A stretch of DNA of 64,000 nucleotides from Neisseria sp. Marseille-Q5346 (lineage in GTDB: Bacteria; Pseudomonadota; Gammaproteobacteria; Burkholderiales; Neisseriaceae). The position numbers and the translations under genes were made by a program. The notes beneath the pieces are model-generated. The model was given only the letters and a program-made list of their open reading frames with translations. It searched no databases and was not told the origin of the DNA. Shown in pieces: positions 56,770 to 64,000 of the stretch (within the stretch, counting starts at the first letter, position 1; every line of letters starts with the position of its first letter). Location: positions 2,290,814 to 2,354,813 of the forward strand of contig NZ_OX336253.1 of assembly GCF_946902045.1 (NCBI RefSeq). The letters are read 5' to 3'.

Positions 56770-57705
56770 ATGAGTTCACATTTGCGCCGCCTTCGCGGTC
56801 AGGTCGATCCAGTTTTAACCAATCTGGCAGTCGGTTATAAAAACGCGGAATTTATTGCCGAGAAAATTTTCCCTCAAGTATTCACTGATAAAGAAGGCGT
56901 ACAGGTGCCGGTGTTTGGCAAAGGCTCTTTTGTCGAATACGACACAAAGCGTGCCGTCGGTGCGGCGTCTAATGTGATTACGTTGGATGCGCCGAACTAT
57001 CTGCCGATTGTGTTGGAAGAACACGATTTAGCGGCTGGTGTGGATTACCGTGAGCAAGCGGAATCGCTGTTTAACGAGCAAGCCAAAGCTACCCGTCGCG
57101 CTACCAAGGGTGTGCAACTGCGCCAAGAAATCGAAACGGCTGCTTTGCTGCAGGCGAAATCTGCTTATCAGAGTGGTCACACTAAAGATTTGGCGGCCAC
57201 GAAAAAGTGGAGTGCCGATAATTCAGATCCGTTGGCCGATATTGAAAGTGCACGTGAAACCGTCCGTGCAGCTTGCGGTGTGCGCCCCGGCGTATTGGTA
57301 GTAGGTGCCAGCGTGTTGTCTCAACTCAAGCGCAATAAGGCTCTCCTCGCCTCTCTGTCCGCCAATGACCGTAAATCTCTCTTGACTGTCGAGCAGTTGA
57401 AAAACCTGCTGGAACTGGATGACATCATTGTCGGTCAGGCTGTTTCATCTGTTGCAACCGGCAAACCCACCAAGGACGTTTGGGGCAAATTTGCCAGCCT
57501 GATTGTTCGACCCGATTTGGTTTCAGACGGCAATGACGAAGGCGAACCTGCATTCGGTTATACCTTCCGCCGCCGTGGCATGCCTGTGGTCGACCGTTAT
57601 GAAGAAGTTGGCGGCAAAGTCGAATACGCCCGTTATACCGATATCCGCAAAGCGGCTGTGGTGGGTAGTGCGTGCGGTTTCTTGTTTGAAAACGCAGTAG
57701 ATTAA
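56770..57705 (+). CDS. major capsid protein
   Basis: 311 residues. LTNLAVGYKNAEFIAEKIFPQVFTDKEGVQVPVFGKGSFVEYDTKRAVGAASNVI and PGVLVVGASVLSQLKRNKALLASLSANDR are capsid-type; position between scaffold and decoration genes confirms the major head protein (Mu gpT role), though the sequence is nearer to capsids of other phages than to gpT. Confidence 0.85.
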   Translation: MSSHLRRLRGQVDPVLTNLAVGYKNAEFIAEKIFPQVFTDKEGVQVPVFGKGSFVEYDTKRAVGAASNVITLDAPNYLPIVLEEHDLAAGVDYREQAESLFNEQAKATRRATKGVQLRQEIETAALLQAKSAYQSGHTKDLAATKKWSADNSDPLADIESARETVRAACGVRPGVLVVGASVLSQLKRNKALLASLSANDRKSLLTVEQLKNLLELDDIIVGQAVSSVATGKPTKDVWGKFASLIVRPDLVSDGNDEGEPAFGYTFRRRGMPVVDRYEEVGGKVEYARYTDIRKAAVVGSACGFLFENAVD

Positions 57706-57787
57706 TTGACAAGGCCGTCTGAAACGAAAGTAGTAACCAGTCTGTGAAACAGTGGGGAAGTAATTTCAGACAGCCTATGGAGAAAAG

Positions 57788-58051
57788 ATGTTTCAAATTA
57801 CCAAGGAAGCTTTGGAACAAAAAATAGCCTCAGTTTCGTTTTCGCGTATCGGTGAAACGACCACGGTTTGTTCTCTGACTTTGGATAGCGGCTTCGTCGT
57901 AATCGGTCAGTCTGCCTGTATCGATCCAAAGGCATTTAACGAAAGTATCGGCTGCGATCTTGCCCGTGAAAATGCCTTAAACAAGCTTTGGGAGCTTGAG
58001 GGTTATCACGTTAAAGAAACTTTATACGCTGCCAAGATGGCACAGGAGTAA
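57788..58051 (+). CDS. Gp49/Sf6 gp66-family protein
   Basis: 87 residues. TVCSLTLDSGFVVIGQSACIDPKAFNESIGCDLARENALNKLWELEGYHVKETLYAA is the N4 gp49/Sf6 gp66 family pattern (small phage protein, unknown role). Preceded by a hairpin of uptake-sequence origin at about 57712-57776, one arm of which is degenerate. Confidence 0.78.
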   Translation: MFQITKEALEQKIASVSFSRIGETTTVCSLTLDSGFVVIGQSACIDPKAFNESIGCDLARENALNKLWELEGYHVKETLYAAKMAQE

Positions 58052-58054
58052 AAC

Positions 58055-58387
58055 ATGGCACAAACAAAACAAGTAGTTTTGGTAACTACCATTACCGCAA
58101 CAGGCGCGATTGTGAAAAACCGCTTTGTTAATTTTAAAGGCGCACAGGCTAAAGTCGGCGAGGCCGTTTTGGGTGTCGCTCCATATGATGTTGAAACTGG
58201 TGATACTGCTGCAGTCGATGTGGTCGGTATCGCTGTTGTCGAATCAGGTGGCGCAGTGGATATCGGTGCCGAAGTAGGCGCAGACGCACAAGGCTGTGCA
58301 GTATCCAATGCAGAGAAACCTGTTGGTACGGCTATGACTGCTGCAACCGCCGCAGGTGAAACTGTTCGTATATTGTTGAAAGGTTAA
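58055..58387 (+). CDS. capsid decoration protein (DUF2190-like)
   Basis: 110 residues. FVNFKGAQAKVGEAVLGVAPYDVETGDTAAVDVVGIAVVESGGAVDIGAEVGADAQGCAVSNAEKPVGTAMTAATAAGETVRILL is the DUF2190 capsid-cement pattern. Next to the major capsid gene, as usual. Confidence 0.82.
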   Translation: MAQTKQVVLVTTITATGAIVKNRFVNFKGAQAKVGEAVLGVAPYDVETGDTAAVDVVGIAVVESGGAVDIGAEVGADAQGCAVSNAEKPVGTAMTAATAAGETVRILLKG

Positions 58388-58389
58388 TC

Positions 58390-58644
58390 ATGGTTAAGGT
58401 TTATATCGCAAACACTGCATTGATTCTTGAAGACGAAGCCGGTAAGCAATTCCGTGTGGAAGCAGGCGAAGCTATTGAGCTGACACCTGAACAATACGAA
58501 TCAGTGGCCGCTCATGTAACGCCGACGGTAACTACAGGCGAAGAGCTGGATGCACAACAGGCAGAAGCTCAAGAGAAAACGCCGTCTGAAGAAGAGCCTG
58601 AGTCCAAAAACAAAACGCAACGCAAAACAAAGGCGGACGCGTAA
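58390..58644 (+). CDS. small head protein
   Basis: 84 residues. MVKVYIANTALILEDEAGKQFRVEAGEAIELTPEQYESVAAHV then a charged, Gln/Glu/Lys-rich tail. Common after decoration genes in Mu-like phages; structural or assembly role unproven. Overlaps gp36-like gene start. Confidence 0.65.
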   Translation: MVKVYIANTALILEDEAGKQFRVEAGEAIELTPEQYESVAAHVTPTVTTGEELDAQQAEAQEKTPSEEEPESKNKTQRKTKADA

Positions 58645-59072
58645 TGTACTACATCAACGCCGAGAATATGCTCAAGGCTATGAGTAAGCCGGAATTGGTG
58701 CAGTTGACCAACGATGAGCCGCGTGCGACTGAGCCGGATATGGCGGTAGTGGATGAAGCCATCCGCTATGCCAGCGACTTGGTTGACGGCTATTTGCGTG
58801 GACGCTATCCGCTGCCTCTCAAGTCGGTGCCGACGGTGTTGCCGCCATTGTGTATCAACATTGCCCGCCATTTCCTGCACTCGCGCCGCATCAATCGGGC
58901 GGATTTTCCGAAGACGGTGGAGACTGCCTACAACACGACTCTGAAAACGTTGGAAGCCATCCGCGACGGCAAAATCCATATCGGCGTTGATACTTTGGAC
59001 AAAGAGGCGCAGCCGGAGCCAGGTGCGTATCACACGCGTGGCGGTTCGCGTATTGACATGACGGGGTATTGA
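58644..59072 (+). CDS. Mu gp36-like protein (DUF1320)
   Basis: 142 residues. ALVQL-type start MYYINAENMLKAMSKPELVQLTNDEPRATEPDMAVVDEAIRYASDLVDGYLRGRYPLPL is the DUF1320 head-completion (adaptor) family. Likely connects portal to tail. Confidence 0.88.
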   Translation: MYYINAENMLKAMSKPELVQLTNDEPRATEPDMAVVDEAIRYASDLVDGYLRGRYPLPLKSVPTVLPPLCINIARHFLHSRRINRADFPKTVETAYNTTLKTLEAIRDGKIHIGVDTLDKEAQPEPGAYHTRGGSRIDMTGY

Positions 59073-59074
59073 TT

Positions 59075-59578
59075 GTGAGTGCGACACGTCCTGTTATTGA
59101 CGCGGTAGTTGAGCATTTGCAGACGGCCATTCCATGGGTCATCGTGGAAGCGTTCCCCGAAAGGCCGTCTGAATACCAGTTTATCCACCCGACCGGTGCG
59201 ATTTTGGTGGGCTACGGTGGCAGTAAGTTCACTGATTTGGAACATTTGGGCAACATTGCCCAGCAGCGCGACATGACGCTGGTGTTAACCGTTATCGGCA
59301 GCAATCTGCACGGCGATGAAGGCACGCTGGCGATTTTAGACGAAGCCCGGTTGGCGATTGTCGGCTTCCGCCCTCCAAACTGTCTGCCGTGTCATTTATT
59401 GCAAGAGCGTTTTTTAAACGAAGATGCCGGTGCATGGCAGTATGAGCTGACCGTTCAGACGGAAACTCAACAAGTCGAAGTTTGTAAGCCCAATACCAAT
59501 CCCTTGCTCATTAAGGTGCATGGCCGCTTGAATGGAAATGCATTAAACCCTGATTTAAAACCTAAGGAGAATTCATAA
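59075..59578 (+). CDS. Mu gp37-like protein (DUF1834)
   Basis: 167 residues from GTG 59075, just after the gp36 stop; a TTG two codons earlier is possible. IDAVVEHLQTAIPWVIVEAFPERP, GYGGSKFTDLEHLGNIAQQRDMTLVLTVIGSNLHGDEGTLAILDEARLAIVGF is the DUF1834 tail-completion family. Contains an AG-DUS (59162). Confidence 0.87.
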   Translation: MSATRPVIDAVVEHLQTAIPWVIVEAFPERPSEYQFIHPTGAILVGYGGSKFTDLEHLGNIAQQRDMTLVLTVIGSNLHGDEGTLAILDEARLAIVGFRPPNCLPCHLLQERFLNEDAGAWQYELTVQTETQQVEVCKPNTNPLLIKVHGRLNGNALNPDLKPKENS

Positions 59579-60975
59579 TGGCAGCAGCCTATCATCATGG
59601 TACGGAGACCATCCGTATTGACGGTGGTTCTAATCCTGTCTATACCGTTGACGGTGCGATTACGGCTATTGTCGGTACTGCACCAGTCGGTGCGGTCAAC
59701 GAATTGACTGTGTGTCAAACCAAGAAAGACTTTGCACAATTTGGCGGTGAGCTGACCGGTAAAGGCTTTACATTGCCTGACGCGGCCAATATTTGGACAC
59801 GTTATGCTTCTGGTGTGGCTTATGTGATTAACGTGTGCGATCCCGCACGCCATAAGACCCAAGTACAGAACGAAGTATTGACCGTCGACAGCAATACCTT
59901 GACGGCCTATACCGCCAAACCTGCACTGCTTGCCGGTTATGCCCTGACTGACGGCGCATCCGCACTGACCGAAGGCCAGCACTACACCATCAACACGCTA
60001 ACCGGCGAGATTGTGTATAAAACCAAACCGACCGCCCCGAAAATCAGTTACAGCTACGTCGACCCGACCAAAGTAACAGAGGCTGACATCATCGGTGCAT
60101 ATGTCGCGGCTACCGGAAAGCGCACGGGCTTGGAGCTGCTCTCAGAAGGCTACAATCGCCAAGGTGCAGATGCCAAAATCATTATTGTGCCGAATTACGA
60201 CAAAACGGCTACCGTCGCCGCCAAAATGATTACTGTGGCCGACAACCTGAATGCAATTGCCTATATCAACGCACCTGAAGGCACGACCTTGAGCAAAGCT
60301 CTCGAAGGCCGTGGACCATTGGGTACGATTAATTTTCAGACATCAAGCGACCGTGCCGAGCTGTTTTTCCCGCATGTGATCGGTCTGTTGGGTATGGAAT
60401 CACTGGCTACCCACGCTGCCGGTCTGCGCATGAAGACCGATGTTGAGCAGGGTTATTGGTTCAGTAAATCAAACCGCGAACTCTTGGGCGTAACCGGCGT
60501 GGAAATCGGTCTGACTGCTCGCGCCGACGACCCGCAGTCCGAAACCAACCGCCTGAATGAAAAAGGCATTACGACTGTCTTCAATTCCTACGGTACAGGC
60601 TATCGTATGTGGGGTAACCGCCTTGCCTGTTTCCCAACTACTTCTCACATCAAGAACTTTGAGGTAGCCCAACGTACCGGCGACTTGATTGACGAGTCCA
60701 TCCGTCGCGCCGAATTGCAATATGTCGACCGCCCGATTGACGAAGCCTTGCTCGACAGCCTGCTGGAAACCGTCCGTACCTACATGAGTACGTTGCCGTC
60801 CATCGTCGGCTTCTCTCTGAGTTTGGACTACGACTACGATTTGGTCGACGCATTCAGCAAAGGCCAAGTCCCCATCGTATATTCCTACACACCGAAAATC
60901 CCGGCCGAACGTCTGACCAATACCTCGGTCATAACCCGAAAATATCTGGCCAACTTGGTCAGCGGCAGCAATTAA
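59578..60975 (+). CDS. contractile tail sheath protein (Mu gpL role)
   Basis: 465 residues. VYTVDGAITAIVGTAPVGAVNEL, ADIIGAYVAATGKRTGLELLSEGYNRQGADAKIIIVPNYDKTATVAAKM and WFSKSNRELLGVTGVEI are typical sheath segments. Shows the phage is a myovirus. ATG overlaps the previous stop (TAATG). Confidence 0.92.
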   Translation: MAAAYHHGTETIRIDGGSNPVYTVDGAITAIVGTAPVGAVNELTVCQTKKDFAQFGGELTGKGFTLPDAANIWTRYASGVAYVINVCDPARHKTQVQNEVLTVDSNTLTAYTAKPALLAGYALTDGASALTEGQHYTINTLTGEIVYKTKPTAPKISYSYVDPTKVTEADIIGAYVAATGKRTGLELLSEGYNRQGADAKIIIVPNYDKTATVAAKMITVADNLNAIAYINAPEGTTLSKALEGRGPLGTINFQTSSDRAELFFPHVIGLLGMESLATHAAGLRMKTDVEQGYWFSKSNRELLGVTGVEIGLTARADDPQSETNRLNEKGITTVFNSYGTGYRMWGNRLACFPTTSHIKNFEVAQRTGDLIDESIRRAELQYVDRPIDEALLDSLLETVRTYMSTLPSIVGFSLSLDYDYDLVDAFSKGQVPIVYSYTPKIPAERLTNTSVITRKYLANLVSGSN

Positions 60976-60986
60976 GGAGCTGAAAC

Positions 60987-61502
60987 ATGGCGCAATTAAA
61001 TGCAATCTACAATGCCAACGTCTATATCGACGGCAATAATCTGTTGGGCAAGGCCTCTGAAATTACCGCGCCCGAAGTCGAGTACACCATGGATGAAGTC
61101 ACCGGCTTGGGTCTTTTCGGCACCATCAAGCTGCCTAGCGGCATGGAAGCATTGGAATCCGAAATTAAATGGAACAGCTTCTATCCCGAAGTGGCTGCGC
61201 GTAGTAAAAATCCGTTTAAAGCGGTGCAGCTGATGATTCGTTCCAACCTGCAAACATTCGACGCAGCAGGTTTGCAGAAAGAAGTGCCGATGGTCACTAC
61301 CATGACCGGCACATTCGGCAAAGATGCGTTGGGTGGCTTTAAACCAAAAGAAAAGGCAGAGTTTTCCAGCACCTTCCATGTAAATGAAGTACGCCAAGTC
61401 GCTGATGGTCGAGAGCTCTTCTACTACAACTCCTTCAATAATATTCTGCGCGTTGACGGCGTAGATGTATTGGCACAGATGCGTAAAAACATCGGTGCAT
61501 AA
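60987..61502 (+). CDS. tail tube protein (Mu gpM role)
   Basis: 171 residues. NVYIDGNNLLGKASEITAPEVEYTMDEVTGLGLFGTIKLPSGMEALESEIKWNSF and FHVNEVRQVADGRELFYYNSFNNILRVDGVDVLAQMRKNIGA are family features of the P2 FII/Mu M type tube. Confidence 0.92.
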   Translation: MAQLNAIYNANVYIDGNNLLGKASEITAPEVEYTMDEVTGLGLFGTIKLPSGMEALESEIKWNSFYPEVAARSKNPFKAVQLMIRSNLQTFDAAGLQKEVPMVTTMTGTFGKDALGGFKPKEKAEFSSTFHVNEVRQVADGRELFYYNSFNNILRVDGVDVLAQMRKNIGA

Positions 61503-61545
61503 GTATTAAAACACATTAAAAGCCGGTTCAGACGGCCTTTGGCAG

Positions 61546-61582
61546 AATTGCTGTATCTTTCTTGGGTACAGCAATTTTTTAT
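61546..61582 (+). terminator. terminator after tail tube gene
   Basis: AATTGCTGTA / TACAGCAATT stem, then TTTTTTATT. An AG-DUS precedes it (61527-61538). Confidence 0.8.
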
Positions 61583-61601
61583 TGATTTTCAAAAGGATTA
61601 A

Positions 61602-61901
61602 ATGATGACTGAAGCACAAAAACTGCAAGAAAACTTGGGTGCAACCAAAACTGTAAAGCTTAAATATCCTGTACGTTTGGCGACGGGCGAAAACCTGACC
61701 GAACTGAAACTGCGCCGTCCGCGTGTGGGTGATTTGCGTGCTGTGGCGCACTTGAGCAGCGATGCCGAGCAGGAGTTGACGATTTTCGCGCGCATCACAG
61801 GTTTGGTGCCTGAAGATTTGGACGAGCTGGATTTGTATGACTACAAACAGGTGCAAGACTGGTTTCGTCGCTCACAAGAAGACGAAGCCGCTGCTGAGTA
61901 A
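61602..61901 (+). CDS. tail assembly chaperone, zero-frame product (Mu gp41 role)
   Basis: 99 residues. KTVKLKYPVRLATGENLTELKLRRPRVGDLRAVAHLSSDAEQELTIFARITGLVPEDLDELDLYDYKQVQDWF is the phage tail assembly chaperone (Mu E-type) family. The stop lies inside a second frame that continues to 62064. Confidence 0.87.
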   Translation: MMTEAQKLQENLGATKTVKLKYPVRLATGENLTELKLRRPRVGDLRAVAHLSSDAEQELTIFARITGLVPEDLDELDLYDYKQVQDWFRRSQEDEAAAE

Positions 61902-62064
61902 TGAAGAAGCTGATGAGCAGCTTTTGAATGCTGTTGCTGATTTGGCTTGGTGGTTTGGCTGGAGCGTACAAGAGGTGTATGCCTTGCCGCTTGATGAGTT
62001 TGAAGACTGGCAAAAAGCAGCAGCCCGCCAAATCAAGGCGGGCTACAGGAAGTCTTCAATTTAG
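61837..62064 (+). CDS. tail assembly chaperone extension reached by frameshift
   Basis: Frame is -2 (equivalently +1) relative to the chaperone gene and overlaps its last 65 bases. LLNAVADLAWWFGWSVQEVYALPLDEFEDWQKAAARQIKAGYR is the usual second-half pattern (W-x-W-E/D linked to tape-measure binding). The ATG at 61837 has no ribosome-binding site. Mu makes this fusion by a -2 shift, so translation by frameshift is likely. Confidence 0.7.
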   Translation: MTTNRCKTGFVAHKKTKPLLSNEEADEQLLNAVADLAWWFGWSVQEVYALPLDEFEDWQKAAARQIKAGYRKSSI

Positions 62065-62267
62065 TTTCGGGTAAAAAATTTATAGAGAATACCCAAAAAG
62101 GCGATGAGTAATATTACTGGAATTAAAGTGAGCGGAGCGAAAATGCCGTAAGCAATCCCCATCGCCCAATTTCCTTTAATGCTACCGATTATGAATCCTA
62201 GAAGGATTGCTGCTGAAACCAGTTTTTCAGCTGGGAAATCGATAGCAAAATCAAAAAATTTATTCAT
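62061..62267 (-). CDS. small membrane protein on the opposite strand
   Basis: 68 residues from ATG 62267. Two membrane spans (VSAAILLGFIIGSIKG, IFAPLTLIPVILLIAFLGILYKFF). It lies in reverse orientation between the chaperone and tape measure genes and overlaps the chaperone stop. Likely a lysogen-expressed accessory gene; role unknown. Confidence 0.55.
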   Translation of the reverse strand: MNKFFDFAIDFPAEKLVSAAILLGFIIGSIKGNWAMGIAYGIFAPLTLIPVILLIAFLGILYKFFTRN

Positions 62268-62304
62268 TTTTAAATCCCTCAATATCTACTTAGGATAATA
62301 AATC

Positions 62305-64000
62305 ATGTCCGCAGATTTGGCAATCGGTGTAAAGGTCGGTTTTGCTGCCGGTGCAGCGATTTCAGGTCTGAAAAGTCTTAAAGGTTCAATCAAAAGTCTG
62401 AATGACGAACAACAACGCTTGTCTGCACGGCAACGTTTGATTGGTCAGACTTTACAAAATCCGCTGCGGATGTCACGGCAACGCGTAAATGAATTGCGGC
62501 GTGAATATACCCAACTTGGCACAGCTATCGATAAAGTTCGTAAAAAACAACTCAAACTTTCCAATATTGATACAAAACTTGGTCATCTGAAAGAACAGCG
62601 TGGAAAAATGCGCGAACAGGTAATGTCAGTTGTATCAATTGGTGCGACGGCTGTTGTCCCGGTCAAATTGGCCATGGACTTTGAATCTTCAATGGCTGAT
62701 GTGAAAAAAGTCGTGGACTTTGATACACCACAGCAATTCAAGCAAATGGGCAATGATATTCTCGCCCTAACCCGCAAAATTCCAATGGCGGCAGAGGAAT
62801 TGGCCGCTATTGCTGCTTCGGGCGGTCAACTTGGTATAGCTCGGAACGATATTATTGGCTTTACGGAAACGATTGCCAAGATGTCGGTTGCTTTTGATAT
62901 GTCCGCAGATCAGGCCGGTGAAAGTATGGCTAAGCTGGCCAATGTCTATAAGATTCCTATTGAGCAGATTGGTAAGCTTGGCGATGCAATTAACCATTTA
63001 TCCAATAATAGCCCCGCAAAAGCTTCAGATATTGTCAATGCATTAGGACGTGTCGGTGGTGTGGCCAAACAGTTTGGATTGACTGAGCTACAGACTGCCT
63101 CTTTAGCAAATACTTTTATCAGTTTGGGTAAGTCTCCCGAGGTTGCCGGTACGGCAATTAATGGGATGCTGACCAAGTTGATGACTGCCGACAAACAAGG
63201 GAAAAAATTTCAAGCAACCTTGCAGATGATGGGCCTGGAATCAAAAGATTTGAAAAAAGCGATTTCCGAAAATGGGGAACAAGCTTTACAGGATTTTTTG
63301 AAGACGTTGAATAAGCTGCCCAAAGAACAACAAATGGGTGCATTGGTTGATTTATTCGGATTAGAGTACGCGGATGACATCGCAGTCTTGGCTGGTAATG
63401 TAGATCTTTACGAGAAATCAATCAGAGCTTTAAAGGATACAGGAAAAGATGGCAAGTTGAGTTTCGAAGGTTCAATGAGTAAAGAGTTTGCTGCTCGCTC
63501 AGAGACTACAGCTGCCAATTGGGAAATCTTTAAAAACAGCTTGAAAGAGTTGGGGATTGTTATTGGCTCGACATTACTACCAGCGATTAATTCTTTAATG
63601 TCATCTATCGCGCCCATTATTCATAGTATTTCTGATTGGGCGGCTGCCAATCCTACATTGACCCGTACACTGATTGGTTTTATAGGTGGTTTGGCCTTAT
63701 TTAAAACCACGCTCCTTGGCGGTATGTTTATCGTCAATATCTTCCGCACGGGGATTTTACAGATTACCGGCCTGTTCATGCGTTTAGGCATGTTATTGAT
63801 GGCCAATCCTATTGGTATTGCTATAGGCTTGTTAGCTGTGGCTGCATATTTGCTTTATGACAATTGGTCTGCTGTCGTTGGTGGTGCAAAGGCATTATGG
63901 CAAAGCTTGGTAACATTTTTCAGTGGACTTTGGGCAAAAATCACAGCCTTCTTCAGTAGTGGCATAGGCAATATTGCAGAAACCATTCTCAATTTTTCAC
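62305..64000 (+). CDS. tail tape measure protein (partial, continues past window)
   Basis: At least 565 residues from ATG 62305. Helical start, then the TP901-type tape measure core (FESSMADVKKVVDFDTPQQFKQMGNDILALTRKIPMAAEELAAIAASGGQLGIARNDIIGFTETIAKMSVAFDMSADQAGESMAKLANVYKI) and membrane-like segments near residues 450-525. Sets tail length and helps DNA entry. Confidence 0.93.
   Translation, partial: MSADLAIGVKVGFAAGAAISGLKSLKGSIKSLNDEQQRLSARQRLIGQTLQNPLRMSRQRVNELRREYTQLGTAIDKVRKKQLKLSNIDTKLGHLKEQRGKMREQVMSVVSIGATAVVPVKLAMDFESSMADVKKVVDFDTPQQFKQMGNDILALTRKIPMAAEELAAIAASGGQLGIARNDIIGFTETIAKMSVAFDMSADQAGESMAKLANVYKIPIEQIGKLGDAINHLSNNSPAKASDIVNALGRVGGVAKQFGLTELQTASLANTFISLGKSPEVAGTAINGMLTKLMTADKQGKKFQATLQMMGLESKDLKKAISENGEQALQDFLKTLNKLPKEQQMGALVDLFGLEYADDIAVLAGNVDLYEKSIRALKDTGKDGKLSFEGSMSKEFAARSETTAANWEIFKNSLKELGIVIGSTLLPAINSLMSSIAPIIHSISDWAAANPTLTRTLIGFIGGLALFKTTLLGGMFIVNIFRTGILQITGLFMRLGMLLMANPIGIAIGLLAVAAYLLYDNWSAVVGGAKALWQSLVTFFSGLWAKITAFFSSGIGNIAETILNFS

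Larger units (their letters stand above)
37164..64000. mobile_element. Prophage 2, Mu-like transposable prophage (right end outside window)
   Basis: Carries MuA- and MuB-type transposition genes, repressor, Ner-like protein, GemA, Mor, gpI/T head genes, gp36-37, sheath, tube, tail chaperone and tape measure. The late module with lysozyme, spanins, terminase, portal, F and G is inverted and lies left of the repressor. It is inserted in prophage 1. Most of its uptake sequences are the host's AG type. Confidence 0.9.

Noticed and set aside
1-64000. CRISPR arrays, tRNA or rRNA genes, insertion sequences
   Set aside because: Scanned for regularly spaced repeats, tRNA cloverleaf patterns and IS transposases; only ssrA and the Mu-like transposase were found.

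Overview
The window is Neisseria chromosome carrying one prophage inserted inside another. The genus call rests on dozens of DNA uptake sequences of the AGGCCGTCTGAA type (AG-DUS), many as inverted pairs that act as terminators, on an ssrA gene with tag ANDETYALAA, and on Neisseria-type neighbourhoods (patA-patB, efp-earP, metX-metW). The AG form of the DUS points to a commensal lineage such as N. subflava/flavescens rather than meningococcus or gonococcus, which use ATGCCGTCTGAA. The species call is an inference.

Chromosomal part (1 to about 21,400). From the left: peptidoglycan O-acetylation genes (patB partial, patA), a DedA membrane protein, hda, a HAD phosphatase, small secreted and nuclease genes, ssrA, alaA, a tautomerase, an unlinked MlaC-like lipid carrier, efp with its arginine rhamnosyltransferase earP, nadE, metX-metW, a low-molecular-weight phosphatase, gloA, a possible ornithine-lipid pair (OlsB-like N-acyltransferase and PlsC-like O-acyltransferase), an AEC transporter, dnrN, a lipoprotein and dusC.

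Prophage 1 (about 21,400 to 37,163, interrupted). A tyrosine integrase lies beside the 5' end of dusC. It is followed by two copies of a module made of a secreted-protein gene, a C4-type antisense RNA and a BRO-type antirepressor, which flank most of the early region. Between them are a PrtN-like activator, small membrane peptides, a RelE/HigA-like toxin-antitoxin operon, a CI/Cro-type switch with visible operators, a 946-residue primase-helicase followed by an iteron-like region, and hicAB. To the right are a Q-like gene, a three-hairpin leader RNA and a tail gene. What looks like the first codons of a small terminase then stop abruptly at 37,163.

Prophage 2 (37,164 to beyond 64,000) is Mu-like. 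Its left end is at 37,164. Its order is unusual: the lysis, packaging, portal, F and G genes (44,573 down to 37,311) are on the minus strand and lie between the left end and the repressor, whereas in Mu they follow Mor. The early region (Ner-like, MuA, MuB, DUF3164, HU, GemA, Mor) and the remaining head and tail genes (protease/scaffold, capsid, gp36, gp37, sheath, tube, tail chaperone, tape measure) run rightward. Three copies of a GC-rich palindrome sit just before the ribosome-binding sites of three of its genes.

Points most worth following: the paired C4-like RNAs whose stems differ by compensatory changes, the nested prophages, the rearranged Mu-like gene order, the triple palindrome, the change of DUS dialect inside prophage 1, and the coupled three-gene toxin-antitoxin operon.
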